Of a stretch of 62,540 bases of DNA, positions 27,165 to 36,397 are shown one piece after another. A model generated the notes under the pieces. That model saw only the letters and a list, made by a program, of their open reading frames with translations, was not told the origin of the DNA and did not search any database. Source of the stretch: Yoonia sp. (GTDB lineage: Bacteria > Pseudomonadota > Alphaproteobacteria > Rhodobacterales > Rhodobacteraceae). Every line of letters begins with the position of its first letter. Positions within the stretch are counted from its first letter, which is position 1. The position numbers were made by a program, and so were the translations under genes. The stretch spans positions 1-62,540 of the forward strand of contig NZ_JANQTS010000013.1 of NCBI RefSeq assembly GCF_030731595.1, read 5' to 3'.

Positions 27165-28025
27165 ATGGCGGAGTTTGTACGTCTTCATGAGGTGGGCCCG
27201 CGTGATGGGTTGCAAAACGAACCGCGCGCGATCCCGGTTGCGCAGAAGGTGGCGTTGATTGATCTGCTGGCCACTTCGGGTTTACGCGATATCGAGGTGG
27301 GCAGTTTTGTCAGCCCCAAGTGGGTGCCGCAGATGGCCGATACCGATCGCGTGATGGCTGCGCTCGCGCCTGCGCCGGATGTGCGTTTTGCCGTGCTGGT
27401 GCCCAATATGACTGGCTGGGAGGCGTTTTTGGCGGCGCGGGTGCCGGGGGTGCATTATGAGATTGCAGTCTTTATCTCTGCCTCGGAGGGGTTTTCGCAG
27501 AACAATCTGAATTGTTCGATTGCCCAATCAGTTGCCCGGCTCGCCCCTGTTGTCGAGGCGGCAAGGGCTGAAGACCTGCGCCTGCGCGGCTATATCTCTT
27601 GCGTGACGGATTGCCCGTTTGATGGCCCCACGTTGCCAGAACGGGTCGCTGATGCTGCGGCGCTTTTGCGCGCGATCGCGCCGATGCCGCTGTCCTTGGG
27701 CGATACGATCGGTAAGGGGACGCCACAGCGGGTTGCCGCGATGCTGGAGGCGGTGATGCAGGTCGTGCCTGTTTCCGATCTGGCAGGGCATTTTCATGAT
27801 ACAGGCGGGCAGGCCTTGGCCAATATCGATGTCGCTCTGGATCTGGGTCTGCGCGCCTTTGACAGTGCAGTGGGCGGTTTGGGCGGTTGTCCCTATGCCC
27901 CCGGCGCACCGGGCAATGTCGCCACCGAGGCTGTTCTGGAGTTACTGGACCGGCGTGGATTCGACACGGGGATAGATGCGACTGTCATTGCCAAGGCGGC
28001 GCAAATGGCACGGGGGATGCGATGA
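27165..28025 (+). CDS. liuE: hydroxymethylglutaryl-CoA lyase
   Basis: 286 aa TIM-barrel lyase that splits HMG-CoA into acetyl-CoA and acetoacetate, the last step of leucine breakdown. Seen: HEVGPRDGLQNEP (catalytic Arg/Asp), the metal histidines in HFHDTGGQALANI and the signature GGLGGCPYAPGAPGNVATE with the active-site Cys. The ATG at 27165 begins MAEFVRLHEVG; a start nine codons upstream is possible but falls in the intergenic element. Overlaps liuC by ATGA. Confidence 0.94.
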   Translation: MAEFVRLHEVGPRDGLQNEPRAIPVAQKVALIDLLATSGLRDIEVGSFVSPKWVPQMADTDRVMAALAPAPDVRFAVLVPNMTGWEAFLAARVPGVHYEIAVFISASEGFSQNNLNCSIAQSVARLAPVVEAARAEDLRLRGYISCVTDCPFDGPTLPERVADAAALLRAIAPMPLSLGDTIGKGTPQRVAAMLEAVMQVVPVSDLAGHFHDTGGQALANIDVALDLGLRAFDSAVGGLGGCPYAPGAPGNVATEAVLELLDRRGFDTGIDATVIAKAAQMARGMR

Positions 28026-28801
28026 TTGATCTGCAGGTAGATGCGCGCGGGGTTGCCACATTGGCTTTGGCTCGCCCTGAAAAGCACAATGCCCTGTCGC
28101 AAGCCTTGATTGATGCACTGAAAGCGGCCGCCACCGAGATTGCAGCCGACGATGCGGTGCGGGTGGTCGTTTTGACCGCGCAGGGGCGCTCTTTCTGCGC
28201 CGGAGGGGATCTGGGCTGGATGCGCACGCAGATGGCGGGTGATCGGGCGATGCGACGTGCGGCGGCGCAGTCCTTGGCTGGGATGCTGGGCGCGTTGAAC
28301 ACCTTGCCAAAGCCCTTGATCGGGCGCGTTCAGGGCAATGCCTTTGGCGGAGGCGTTGGTCTGGCCTGTGTATGCGATGTCGTGATTGCAGCCGATCACG
28401 CGCAATTCGGCCTGACCGAGACCAGGCTGGGGCTGATCCCGGCCACGATTGGTCCTTATGTCCTAGCCCGCATGGGTGAGGCCTTTGCCCGCCGTGTCTT
28501 TATGTCGGGGCGTGTTTTTGATGCGGCCGAGGCAGCGCGCCTGGGGGTCATCGCCAAGGCGGTTCCTGCCGATCAGCTGGATGCGGCGATCGCATCCGAG
28601 GTCGCGCCTTATCTGGGCTGTGCGCCTGGCGCTGTGGCCGCGGCCAAGGCTTTGGCGCGCAGTTTGGGGCCCGTCATCGACGAAAAGGTCGTGGCGCGTT
28701 CGGTCGATGCCTTGGTCGCACAATGGGACAGTGCAGAGGCCAAAGAAGGCATTTCTGCCTTTTTTGACAAGAGAAAGCCGCGCTGGGGCACCGAATTGTA
28801 A
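28022..28801 (+). CDS. liuC: enoyl-CoA hydratase/isomerase, probably methylglutaconyl-CoA hydratase
   Basis: 259 aa crotonase. Seen: the first oxyanion-hole segment SFCAGGDLGWM, the second GNAFGGGVGLACVCDVV, and the acidic residue in GLTETRLGLIPATIGP. Its place between HMG-CoA lyase and the operon end, together with liuA/B/D, supports hydration of 3-methylglutaconyl-CoA to HMG-CoA. It closes the pathway so that all five enzymes from isovaleryl-CoA to acetoacetate are present. A weak hairpin GTCAGA/TCTGAC (28809-28833) follows. Confidence 0.9.
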   Translation: MIDLQVDARGVATLALARPEKHNALSQALIDALKAAATEIAADDAVRVVVLTAQGRSFCAGGDLGWMRTQMAGDRAMRRAAAQSLAGMLGALNTLPKPLIGRVQGNAFGGGVGLACVCDVVIAADHAQFGLTETRLGLIPATIGPYVLARMGEAFARRVFMSGRVFDAAEAARLGVIAKAVPADQLDAAIASEVAPYLGCAPGAVAAAKALARSLGPVIDEKVVARSVDALVAQWDSAEAKEGISAFFDKRKPRWGTEL

Positions 28802-28875
28802 GCGTATTGTCAGATTCCTGTCTCACTTCTGACCCATTTCATGTGGCACTTTCGGACTCAGACAAGGAGTCCCAG

Positions 28876-29817
28876 ATGCACTTTGATTGGCCAACCGCAG
28901 AACAAATGATCTACCGCATTATCCGGTTGCGCCGCTTGATCGTGCTGGCCGTTCTTGTGCCTGTGCTTGTGATGCTGGGCCTGTCTGCGCTGAACCCTGC
29001 GGTTCTTTCACCGCAAAGTGCTACAATTGCCAGTTTGGCGGTGGCCGCACTTGTTGTGGGTCATGTGGTGATCTTTCCCAATGTGACGCTCGAGACGATC
29101 AGCCTGTCCTTGTCGGTGACATTGCTGGTGGTGGCGATGCCTGTGATCAAGGCCGTTGCTCAATGGGCGCCGGCAGAGCATGTTTCTGCGGCGCTTGTGA
29201 TCTTGGTGGCCTTTGCTGTTGCTGCGACAGGGGTGCTGATTGCGATCTTGCAAATTCTTCTGGGAGCACTGGTCTATGCCGGCCCTGCGGTGCGGCTGCG
29301 CCTGAGGACCCAGCTTGATGTTGCGTGCTCTCCCGCTGTGGCACGGCGTCAATGTGCTTTGCAGCCCCAGACGCGCCGTGGCCGTGTCTTGGCGGGCGAG
29401 GCTGACGAAAACGGCTTTTTCGATGTGGCGGTTGCGTCACCCCATACAAGTGACCCCGAAAACCCCGACCAGCCGTTGATCGTGAAGGTTGATGCCAAGG
29501 TTCTGGCATCGACGCCCGAGCGCCATGATGTGATGATCGTCATGCGCAACGGGACCGTGACGGTCACCTCACTGATATTCACTGCAACCGCCCAAGGCTG
29601 CCGGATCGCGGTGTCCGACCTGCCCGGTGATTTTACCCTTGGTATGCATGCCATGTTCTGGCTGACAGACCAGCAGGCCGACAATCTGACCGAGATGTCA
29701 GACGTGATCTCGGGGCATGAGGCGCGCGCCAATGGCTTGGCGCATGGCGTGTCATTGCTATCCGTGGCGGCTGCTGTCTTGTCGCCAAACTATCCGCTGA
29801 TCGACCGGGTCGATTAA
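28876..29817 (+). CDS. membrane protein with C-terminal soluble domain, unknown
   Basis: 313 aa. Seen: a charged N-terminus (YRIIRLRRL), then four or five membrane segments (RLIVLAVLVPVLVMLGLSAL, TIASLAVAALVVGHVVIF, LSLSVTLLVVAMPVI, ALVILVAFAVAATGVLIAIL) and a soluble tail of about 160 residues rich in beta-forming sequence (NGTVTVTSLIFTATAQG). AAGGAG lies 6 bases before the ATG at 28876, so a longer reading from 28807 is rejected. It lies between the liu and nuo operons and may be monocistronic. Family not recognised. Confidence 0.7.
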   Translation: MHFDWPTAEQMIYRIIRLRRLIVLAVLVPVLVMLGLSALNPAVLSPQSATIASLAVAALVVGHVVIFPNVTLETISLSLSVTLLVVAMPVIKAVAQWAPAEHVSAALVILVAFAVAATGVLIAILQILLGALVYAGPAVRLRLRTQLDVACSPAVARRQCALQPQTRRGRVLAGEADENGFFDVAVASPHTSDPENPDQPLIVKVDAKVLASTPERHDVMIVMRNGTVTVTSLIFTATAQGCRIAVSDLPGDFTLGMHAMFWLTDQQADNLTEMSDVISGHEARANGLAHGVSLLSVAAAVLSPNYPLIDRVD

Positions 29818-29853
29818 TTCCTTCAAATTGATGTTCTGCGACACTGCGCTTGG

Positions 29854-29882
29854 TTGACCCTTTGGGGGCACAACGATATGCA
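29854..29882 (+). promoter_or_regulatory. candidate sigma-70-type promoter of the nuo operon
   Basis: TTGACC (29854-29859), 17-base spacer, TATGCA (29877-29882), about 57 bases before the nuoA start. The -35 box is good, the -10 box only fair. It is the best-placed promoter-like sequence in the 121-base gap before nuoA and no other strong candidate was seen. Not tested. Confidence 0.35.
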
Positions 29883-29938
29883 TCGGCTAGCCAACTTTCA
29901 GCGCGCCTTTTGGTGTGCCGAGCCGAAAGGAACACCCC

Positions 29939-30304
29939 TTGCAGGAAATGCTTGCCGAATATCTGCCGATCATGATTTTTCTGGGCCTCGCTATTGCGCT
30001 GGGCCTGATCCTGATTGTGGCCGCAGCGATTGTCGCCGTCCGCAACCCTGATCCTGAAAAAGTCTCTGCCTACGAGTGCGGATTCAACGCCTTTGACGAT
30101 GCCCGCATGAAGTTTGACGTGCGGTTCTATCTGGTTGCGATTCTGTTCATTATCTTTGACCTCGAAGTCGCCTTCCTTTTCCCCTGGGCGGTCGCGTTTC
30201 AGGATATCAGCATGGTGGGCTTTTGGTCGATGATGGTTTTTCTGGGCGTGCTGACGATCGGCTTTGCCTATGAATGGAAGAAGGGGGCGCTCGAATGGGA
30301 GTGA
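29939..30304 (+). CDS. nuoA: NADH-quinone oxidoreductase subunit A
   Basis: 121 aa membrane subunit of complex I. Seen: three hydrophobic segments and the conserved loop [17 protein letters not shown] with the Cys/Glu of the quinone-site lid, then [20 protein letters not shown] start at 29939 is chosen: AAAGGAA (29926-29932) is 6 bases before it and the resulting N-terminus [10 protein letters not shown] has the usual length. The ATG at 29948 has no properly spaced ribosome site. Overlaps nuoB. First gene of a 20-kb cluster. Confidence 0.93.
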   Translation: MQEMLAEYLPIMIFLGLAIALGLILIVAAAIVAVRNPDPEKVSAYECGFNAFDDARMKFDVRFYLVAILFIIFDLEVAFLFPWAVAFQDISMVGFWSMMVFLGVLTIGFAYEWKKGALEWE

Positions 30305-30825
30305 TGACCGGAACCGCAGTGGGCGCTGACAAGGAACACGGCGCGCAGCTGATCAATTCGGAATTGCAGGACAAGGGTTTCCTTGTGACCTCGACCGCGG
30401 ACATCATCAACTGGGCGCGCACAGGGTCCCTGCATTGGATGACCTTCGGTCTGGCCTGCTGTGCGGTCGAGATGATGCATACCTCAATGCCGCGTTATGA
30501 TCTGGAACGGTTCGGCACGGCCCCGCGCGCGTCCCCGCGCCAGTCCGACCTGATGATCGTGGCCGGCACGCTGACCAACAAGATGGCCCCCGCGCTGCGC
30601 AAGGTCTACGACCAGATGCCAGAGCCGCGTTATGTGATTTCGATGGGGTCCTGTGCGAATGGCGGTGGCTATTATCACTACAGCTATTCAGTCGTGCGAG
30701 GCTGTGACCGCATCGTGCCGGTCGATATCTACGTGCCCGGCTGTCCGCCAACGGCAGAAGCGCTGCTTTATGGTATCCTTCAGCTCCAGCGCAAGATGCG
30801 CCGGACCGGGACAATCGTGCGCTAA
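30295..30825 (+). CDS. nuoB: NADH-quinone oxidoreductase subunit B
   Basis: 176 aa. Carries cluster N2, which passes electrons to quinone. Seen: LACCAVEMM (the tandem cysteines), [10 protein letters not shown] and [12 protein letters not shown] supply the four ligands. The ATG at 30295 has AAGGGGG 7 bases upstream and overlaps nuoA by 10 bases; an alternative ATG at 30304 gives MTGTAVG and a TGATG junction. Highly conserved across the middle, so identity is certain. Confidence 0.96.
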   Translation: MGVMTGTAVGADKEHGAQLINSELQDKGFLVTSTADIINWARTGSLHWMTFGLACCAVEMMHTSMPRYDLERFGTAPRASPRQSDLMIVAGTLTNKMAPALRKVYDQMPEPRYVISMGSCANGGGYYHYSYSVVRGCDRIVPVDIYVPGCPPTAEALLYGILQLQRKMRRTGTIVR

Positions 30826-30849
30826 GACGCGCGTGTGAAAGGAAATACG

Positions 30850-31464
30850 ATGACCGAAGCCCTGCAAGAACTTGGGACCCATCTGGAACTCAAGCGCACC
30901 GATTGCGTTTTGTCTTGGGACGTGGCCCATGATGAGCTGACGGTCACAGTCGCCCCGTCATCGCTGGTCAGTTTTGTTGAATTTCTCAAGAACGATGCAA
31001 GCTGCAAGTTTTCGTCGCTGGTCGACATCACGGCGGTTGACTACCCGACCCGCGCCAGACGGTTTGATGTGATTTACCACTTCCTGAGCATGTATCAGAA
31101 CCATCGCATCCGCCTGCGGGTCCAGATCCGCGAAGAGGACATGGTGCCCTCGATCATCTCGGTGCATCCTTCGGCCAACTGGTTTGAACGGGAGGTGTTC
31201 GATATGTTCGGTATCCTCTTTACCGGCCACCCCGACCTGCGCCGCATCCTGACCGACTACGGTTTCCGCGGCCATCCGCTGCGCAAGGATTTTCCGACAA
31301 CGGGCTATACCGAAGTCCGCTATGACGAAGTGCAAAAGCGCGTGGTCTACGAACCCGTAAGCCTTGTGCAGGAGTACCGCCAGTTCGACTTTATGTCGCC
31401 ATGGGAGGGGGCAGAATACATCCTGCCCGGTGACGAAAAGAAGAAAGAAGAGAAAGCGGGCTGA
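30850..31464 (+). CDS. nuoC: NADH-quinone oxidoreductase subunit C
   Basis: 204 aa peripheral-arm subunit. Seen: [23 protein letters not shown] and the family signature [20 protein letters not shown] followed by [13 protein letters not shown]. The ATG at 30850 has AAAGGAAA upstream; a GTG at 30835 is unlikely. The C-terminal tail ends [10 protein letters not shown]. Its stop codon shares one base with the start of a sulfotransferase gene, so complex I synthesis and that enzyme are coupled. Confidence 0.96.
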   Translation: MTEALQELGTHLELKRTDCVLSWDVAHDELTVTVAPSSLVSFVEFLKNDASCKFSSLVDITAVDYPTRARRFDVIYHFLSMYQNHRIRLRVQIREEDMVPSIISVHPSANWFEREVFDMFGILFTGHPDLRRILTDYGFRGHPLRKDFPTTGYTEVRYDEVQKRVVYEPVSLVQEYRQFDFMSPWEGAEYILPGDEKKKEEKAG

Positions 31465-32357
31465 TGCCTGATCCAACCCTTCTTTACTGTGTCGGAGCAA
31501 CCAAGGCGGGGACGTCTTGGCTTTACCGCTATCTGCATGACCACCCCGAATGCGGGATGCCTGCGGTCAAAGAGGCGCATTACTGGGATACTTTCGAGGC
31601 ACAGGCGCTTGAAAAGCAGTTGGTCGCCTACCGCGTCCGCCTGCGCGAGATGCGCGCCCAAAAGCATGATGCCGCAGAGGCTGGGCGTGGCTGGCAGGTT
31701 GACAATCTCAACCGCCGGATCGCGCAGATGAAAGCGCTGCTTGCGGCCCTTGAAGGGGACCGTTCGGATGATGCGGCCTATCTGGGGTGGCTGATGGACG
31801 GGCGGGCAGACAGCCGCGTGGTCGCTGATATCACGCCAAATTATGCGACCCTTCCGGACGAGATACTGACCCGTATGCTGAATGTGTCGCCCACGACAAA
31901 GTTCATCTACCTGATCCGTGATCCGCTGGACCGGCTCTGGTCTCATATCCGGATGCAGGCCCGCAGGCAGCGGCAGGAACACGAAGTCTATGAAAAGAAA
32001 TCGAATAATATCCTGTATCGGATTCTTAACCGGGGCCAAGAGACCCACATCCTTGAGCGCGGCGATTATCCCAAGATCATCCGCAAACTGCGGCGCGTGA
32101 TCCCTGAAGGCAGGTTGCTGGTGCAATTCGCCGAGGATCTGTTTACACAGGAAGGTGCGGCGAAACTCTGTGCGTTTCTGGGTATCACTCCTGTCATCGC
32201 CAATGTGAAACTGCCCGCCAATGAAGGGCCAGAGGTCGTGATGCTGGACAAGTTACGCCCGCGCGCGTTGGGCTTATTGAACGAACACTATGAATGGGCG
32301 GCCCGGAATATCGGCCCCCTGCCACAGCGGTGGCAAGACAATCGAGCGAGGGCTTAA
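31464..32357 (+). CDS. sulfotransferase family protein inside the nuo operon
   Basis: 297 aa. Seen: PAPS 5'-phosphosulfate loop GATKAGTSWLYRYL (residues 11-24), 3'-phosphate-binding region YLIRDPLDRLWSHI, and a charged helical insert around residues 50-95 (RLREMRAQKHDAAEAG). Known: such cytosolic or membrane-near sulfotransferases move sulfate from PAPS to sugars or other acceptors. The start overlaps the nuoC stop (TGATG) and nuoD begins 4 bases after its stop, so it is a true part of the operon. The acceptor is unknown; it is not a known complex I component. Confidence 0.85.
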   Translation: MPDPTLLYCVGATKAGTSWLYRYLHDHPECGMPAVKEAHYWDTFEAQALEKQLVAYRVRLREMRAQKHDAAEAGRGWQVDNLNRRIAQMKALLAALEGDRSDDAAYLGWLMDGRADSRVVADITPNYATLPDEILTRMLNVSPTTKFIYLIRDPLDRLWSHIRMQARRQRQEHEVYEKKSNNILYRILNRGQETHILERGDYPKIIRKLRRVIPEGRLLVQFAEDLFTQEGAAKLCAFLGITPVIANVKLPANEGPEVVMLDKLRPRALGLLNEHYEWAARNIGPLPQRWQDNRARA

Positions 32358-32360
32358 GCC

Positions 32361-33599
32361 ATGATGGACGGCGATATCCGTGTGAACACTTATGACGATG
32401 GATCGACTGACGCTGCAACCGGCGAACAGCGGATCCGCAATTTCAACATCAACTTTGGCCCGCAACACCCTGCGGCCCACGGCGTGTTGCGTCTTGTCCT
32501 GGAACTGGACGGCGAGATTGTAGAGCGTTGCGACCCGCATATCGGCCTGCTGCACCGTGGCACCGAAAAGCTGATGGAGTCGCGGACCTATCTACAAAAC
32601 CTGCCGTATTTCGACCGCCTGGACTATGTGGCCCCGATGAATCAGGAACATGCCTGGTGTCTGGCCATCGAAAAGCTGACCAAGACCGAGGTACCGCGCC
32701 GTGCGTCACTGATCCGCGTCCTCTATTCCGAGATTGGCCGCATCCTTAGCCACCTGCTGAACGTGACCACCCAAGCGATGGACGTGGGCGCGCTGACCCC
32801 GCCGCTTTGGGGCTTTGAAGAGCGCGAAAAGCTGATGATTTTCTATGAACGGGCCTGTGGCGCGCGGCTTCACGCCGCCTATTTCCGCCCCGGCGGTGTC
32901 CATCAGGACCTGCCGGACCAACTGGTCGAGGATATCGACGCTTGGGCCGAGGCTTTCCCCAAGGTGCTAGACGATATCGACGGTCTGCTGACCGAGAACC
33001 GGATTTTCAAGCAGCGCAACGCAGATATCGGTGTCGTGACCGAAGACGACATTCAGGAATGGGGGTTTTCGGGCGTCATGGTGCGTGGTTCCGGCCTTGC
33101 ATGGGATTTGCGCCGCGCGCAGCCATACGAATGCTATGATGAATTCGAGTTCCAGATCCCTGTCGGCAAGAACGGCGATTGCTATGACCGTTACCTGTGC
33201 CGCATGGAGGAAATGCGTCAATCCACATCCATCATCCGCCAAGCCTGCGAAAAGCTGCGCCACGAAAAGGGTGATGTGATGGCGCGTGGCAAGATGACAC
33301 CGCCGACACGCGGCGAGATGAAGACCTCGATGGAGGCGCTGATCCACCACTTCAAACTTTACACCGAAGGGTTCCATGTGCCTGCGGGCGAGGTTTACGC
33401 CGCTGTCGAGGCCCCCAAGGGCGAGTTCGGCGTTTATCTGGTCGCCGACGGCACAAATCAGCCGTATCGCGCCAAGATCCGCGCGCCGGGCTATCTTCAC
33501 CTGCAAGCGATGGACTATATCTGCAAGGGCCACCAGTTGGCCGATGTGAGTGCGATTATCGGGACGATGGACGTCGTGTTTGGCGAAATCGACAGATGA
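32361..33599 (+). CDS. nuoD: NADH-quinone oxidoreductase subunit D
   Basis: 412 aa, equal to the Paracoccus subunit. Forms the quinone cavity with NuoB. Seen: [19 protein letters not shown] with the quinone-site His, [13 protein letters not shown], and the conserved C-terminal DVVFGEIDR. The start is ATG ATG (32361/32364); GAGGG lies about 9 bases before. Its stop overlaps a 65-aa membrane protein gene by ATGA. Confidence 0.97.
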   Translation: MMDGDIRVNTYDDGSTDAATGEQRIRNFNINFGPQHPAAHGVLRLVLELDGEIVERCDPHIGLLHRGTEKLMESRTYLQNLPYFDRLDYVAPMNQEHAWCLAIEKLTKTEVPRRASLIRVLYSEIGRILSHLLNVTTQAMDVGALTPPLWGFEEREKLMIFYERACGARLHAAYFRPGGVHQDLPDQLVEDIDAWAEAFPKVLDDIDGLLTENRIFKQRNADIGVVTEDDIQEWGFSGVMVRGSGLAWDLRRAQPYECYDEFEFQIPVGKNGDCYDRYLCRMEEMRQSTSIIRQACEKLRHEKGDVMARGKMTPPTRGEMKTSMEALIHHFKLYTEGFHVPAGEVYAAVEAPKGEFGVYLVADGTNQPYRAKIRAPGYLHLQAMDYICKGHQLADVSAIIGTMDVVFGEIDR

Positions 33600-33793
33600 C
33601 CCTTGGCGATATCTTACTGGGACTGTTGGTCGCGAGCGGGTTTTTTGTCTCTGCCGGCGTTTCGCGATTTTTCCGCCGGTCAATGGCGGGGGTGATCATC
33701 GGTGGTGTCTGCGGAATAGCGGTATCGGTGTTGATCATGGTCTACGGGCTGACGGATGTGTTTGGAACGGTGCCTGAAGTGGCCAACAACTAG
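33596..33793 (+). CDS. small two-segment membrane protein in the nuo operon
   Basis: 65 aa. Seen: two hydrophobic stretches ([17 protein letters not shown] and [20 protein letters not shown]) joined by a short basic turn SRFFRRS. The ATGA overlap with nuoD shows coupled translation. It is a candidate supernumerary or assembly factor for the membrane arm, but this is based only on location. Unidentified reading frames at such places are known from the Paracoccus nuo (nqo) cluster; I cannot match this one to a particular one. Confidence 0.6.
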   Translation: MTLGDILLGLLVASGFFVSAGVSRFFRRSMAGVIIGGVCGIAVSVLIMVYGLTDVFGTVPEVANN

Positions 33794-33823
33794 CCATCGG
33801 CGCCTCATGGAAGGTAACTTGAG

Positions 33824-34150
33824 ATGATCCGCAGATTGACCGTTCTTTCATTCGTGGCCGCTTCGGCCTGCGCGATGCCGATCCCCGATTTCAGACCAGC
33901 CCCAAGGCCCGCTCCCGCACCTGTCGCGGCACCCATCGTTATCCCGCAGTCCGCGACCGAACGCTTTATCGGGGCCGCACAGGCGGCTGGCTGCGAAGTG
34001 AATAGCCTGAACTCTGAACAAATCATGGCCGATGCGATCTTGTCTCGCGAGGACCTTGGCCGGATCATGACCGAACTTCGGGCTGACGGGCGCGGGCAAA
34101 TTGTCCCCGGCGGAAACGCCTTTCGGGTGACAACGGGCATTTGCGCATGA
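33824..34150 (+). CDS. small exported Pro/Ala-rich protein, possible lipoprotein
   Basis: 108 aa. Seen: signal sequence MIRRLTVLSFVAASAC, where Cys16 could be lipidated though the lipobox (ASAC) is weak, a proline-alanine linker (FRPAPRPAPAPVAAPIV) and a compact C-terminal part with two cysteines (AAGCEVNSL, TTGICA) that may form a disulfide. GGAAGG lies upstream of the ATG. Unknown family; it sits between nuoD and nuoE. The 119 bases that follow (34151-34269) hold no gene. Confidence 0.65.
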   Translation: MIRRLTVLSFVAASACAMPIPDFRPAPRPAPAPVAAPIVIPQSATERFIGAAQAAGCEVNSLNSEQIMADAILSREDLGRIMTELRADGRGQIVPGGNAFRVTTGICA

Positions 34151-34269
34151 TGACAATTGGCTTGCCCGGATCGACCCTTGTGTTAGGGGGTATGTTGAAC
34201 CTTGGTGGGGACCTCCTGCCGTTTTCTTTGCGCTGATGCTGCGCGCTTGATGTTGACCGGAATGATCTA

Positions 34270-35379
34270 ATGCTACGCCGCCTCTACCACGACCAACCCG
34301 CAACCTTCGCCTTTACGCCTGAAAACCAGAAATGGGCCGAGGCGCAGATAAAGAAATTCCCCGAAGGCCGTCAGGCCTCGGCGATCATCCCGATCCTGTG
34401 GCGCGCCCAAGAGCAAGAAGGCTGGTTGACCCGCCCGGCGATTGAACATGTGGCGACCATGCTGGACATGGCCTTTATCCGTGCTTTCGAAGTCGCGTCC
34501 TTCTATTTCATGTTCCAGTTGCAGCCGGTTGGCGCGGTGGCCCATATTCAGGTTTGCGGTACGCTGTCCTGCATGATCTGCGGCGCAGAGGACCTGATCG
34601 GTGTCTGCAAGGACAAGATCGCCGACAAACCGCACGCCCTGTCCGCGGATGGCAAGTTTTCTTGGGAAGAGGTCGAATGCTTGGGCTCTTGCGCCAACGC
34701 GCCGATGGCCCAGATCGGCAAGGACTATTACGAAGACCTGACCGCCGAGCGCCTGGGAGAGATTATCGACGAATTGGCCGCAGGTCGCGTGCCAACCCCC
34801 GGCCCGCAGAACGGGCGCTTTGCAGCAGAGCCGCTCAAGGGCCTGACAACCTTGCGCGGCTATGACAGTGGCAAGACACAGTATAACGCCAGCGCGCAAT
34901 TGGCGGTGGATATCGGCGATACCGTCAAGCGGATCGACGGGACCGAGGTTCCGCTTCTGACCCCTTGGATCAAAGACGGCACAGCCCCCAAGAGCGCAAC
35001 GGGCAAAGCATCTAAAGCCGCCGAACCCAAGCCCGCAGCAAAGAAACCTGTCGACAAGACAGGTATCACCAAACAGCAGGCCGCAGCAGAATCCAAGGCC
35101 AAGCCCGAGGGCAAGTCCAATCCGCAGATACAGGCTGAAAAGAAGCCGAAAACGATGGCGGCCCCGCGCAAGTCCGGCGCCGACGATCTCAAGCTGATCT
35201 CTGGCGTTGGTCCCAAGCTGGAAGGCGTGCTGAACGCGTTGGGCTTCTGGCACTTTGATCAGATCGCAAAGTGGACCGAAGACGAAATTGCATGGGTGGA
35301 TAGCCGTTTGAAATTCAAAGGGCGGATTCAGCGTGATGACTGGATCGCGCAGGCTGCCGCACTTTCCAAGGCCAAGTGA
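34270..35379 (+). CDS. nuoE: NADH-quinone oxidoreductase subunit E with C-terminal HhH-like extension
   Basis: 369 aa, against about 160-240 usual. Residues 1-175 are the thioredoxin-like NuoE with [2Fe-2S] ligands C96, C101, C137 and C141 (VCGTLSC, CLGSCAN). Residues 235-300 are a Lys/Ala/Pro-rich linker, and 304-369 form a helix-hairpin-helix-like domain ([36 protein letters not shown]), the type listed as predicted H3TH 5'-nuclease-like. The same domain ends the protein encoded at 35555. NuoE passes electrons near FMN with NuoF; the role of the extension is unknown. A GCCCA/TGGGC hairpin follows the stop. Confidence 0.93.
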   Translation: MLRRLYHDQPATFAFTPENQKWAEAQIKKFPEGRQASAIIPILWRAQEQEGWLTRPAIEHVATMLDMAFIRAFEVASFYFMFQLQPVGAVAHIQVCGTLSCMICGAEDLIGVCKDKIADKPHALSADGKFSWEEVECLGSCANAPMAQIGKDYYEDLTAERLGEIIDELAAGRVPTPGPQNGRFAAEPLKGLTTLRGYDSGKTQYNASAQLAVDIGDTVKRIDGTEVPLLTPWIKDGTAPKSATGKASKAAEPKPAAKKPVDKTGITKQQAAAESKAKPEGKSNPQIQAEKKPKTMAAPRKSGADDLKLISGVGPKLEGVLNALGFWHFDQIAKWTEDEIAWVDSRLKFKGRIQRDDWIAQAAALSKAK

Positions 35380-35554
35380 TCGCCCAGAGATTGGGCATTA
35401 CCTGCGTTAAGACAGCTAAATCGCAGTATTTCTTTACGCAAAGGCCGACTTTCGGTTAGACCTGTCACAGGGCGCGCGAATGGGTCGATTTGACGCATGG
35501 GGGGTGCCAAATCTGCACGGCCGGAAATCGGTCACCTGAGGGAGAATACACACG

Positions 35555-36151
35555 ATGAAAGATACTGCACCAATCAGCCAAGGCATCATCGCCGTTGCCG
35601 CCCTGTTTGCGATTATCGCAGCAGGCGTTGCCTTCGTTCTTTATGACTTCTCGGTCTTCGCATCGGCCTGCATCGGCGGCGTTGTTGGTGCGATTGGGGC
35701 CATCGTGCTGGCCTTGGGCTGGCGCGAGCCGGCGGCTGGTCCATCGAAGGTTGCGGCACCTGCGGCCAAGGCAGCACCCGCACCGGCCCCTGCGCCAAAA
35801 GCAGCCCCCGCTCCGGCAGCAGCACCTGCACCCGCTCCGGCACCTGCGGCAGCCGCAGCTTCCGATGGCACGCCCGAATTTCTGAGTGCGGCCCGCGAAG
35901 GCGGCCCTGATGACCTCAAGCAGATCAAGGGCGTGGGCCCCAAGCTGGAAAAAACCTTGCACGGTATGGGCATCTTCCACTTTGACCAGATCGCAAGCTG
36001 GGGCCCGAAAGAGCAGGCTTGGATGGACGACAACCTTGAAGGCTTCAAAGGGCGTGCGACCCGTGATGACTGGGTCCCACAAGCCAAAACGCTGGCGGCC
36101 GGAGGATCTACGGAATTCTCCAAGAAGGTCGACAAGGGCGGCGTTTACTAG
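35555..36151 (+). CDS. membrane-anchored HhH-domain protein, paralogous to the NuoE tail
   Basis: 198 aa. Seen: two hydrophobic segments (GIIAVAALFAIIAAGVAFVL, ACIGGVVGAIGAIVLAL), a low-complexity Ala/Pro linker at residues 62-102, and a C-terminal domain (119-181) with DDLKQIKGVGPKLEKTL, HFDQIASWG and FKGRATRDDW that lines up residue for residue with NuoE 305-365. GGGAG lies before the ATG. The 175-base gap upstream has no gene and may hold its own promoter. It may bind the same partner as the NuoE tail or mark complex I sites at the membrane (inference). Confidence 0.8.
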   Translation: MKDTAPISQGIIAVAALFAIIAAGVAFVLYDFSVFASACIGGVVGAIGAIVLALGWREPAAGPSKVAAPAAKAAPAPAPAPKAAPAPAAAPAPAPAPAAAAASDGTPEFLSAAREGGPDDLKQIKGVGPKLEKTLHGMGIFHFDQIASWGPKEQAWMDDNLEGFKGRATRDDWVPQAKTLAAGGSTEFSKKVDKGGVY

Positions 36152-36166
36152 GCCATTGCAAACACC

Positions 36167-36397
36167 ATGACCCAACACGGAAACACCAAACAAAGCCGGG
36201 CAGGACAACGCGTCGCGTTGATCGTGGCCGGTACTGGTGGTTTCTGGGTCATGGCGAACTTGCTTGGTGCGGAATATGGCTGGTCCAATCGGACGCAGGC
36301 GCTTTTTGACCTTGCAGCGCTCGCCGGTTTCGGGTTTGCCCTGTGGCAGACATATCAACTCTGGCGCGCGCGCCAAGACGACAGGGGCGATCAGTAA
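36167..36397 (+). CDS. DUF5337 small membrane protein
   Basis: 76 aa. Seen: two hydrophobic segments ([19 protein letters not shown] and [21 protein letters not shown]) with charged ends, matching my recollection of DUF5337, a Rhodobacterales family found beside nuoF. Its TAA shares one base with the nuoF start (TAATG). It is probably an inner-membrane protein linked to complex I assembly or stability by location only. Confidence 0.7.
   Translation: MTQHGNTKQSRAGQRVALIVAGTGGFWVMANLLGAEYGWSNRTQALFDLAALAGFGFALWQTYQLWRARQDDRGDQ

Noticed and set aside
28807-28875. Longer start for the membrane protein before nuoA
   Set aside because: AAGGAG is placed for the ATG at 28876 and the upstream part has no coding character.
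35760-35865. Repeats of Ala/Pro codons resembling a tandem repeat array
   Set aside because: It is the low-complexity linker of the HhH protein, not a CRISPR or mobile repeat.
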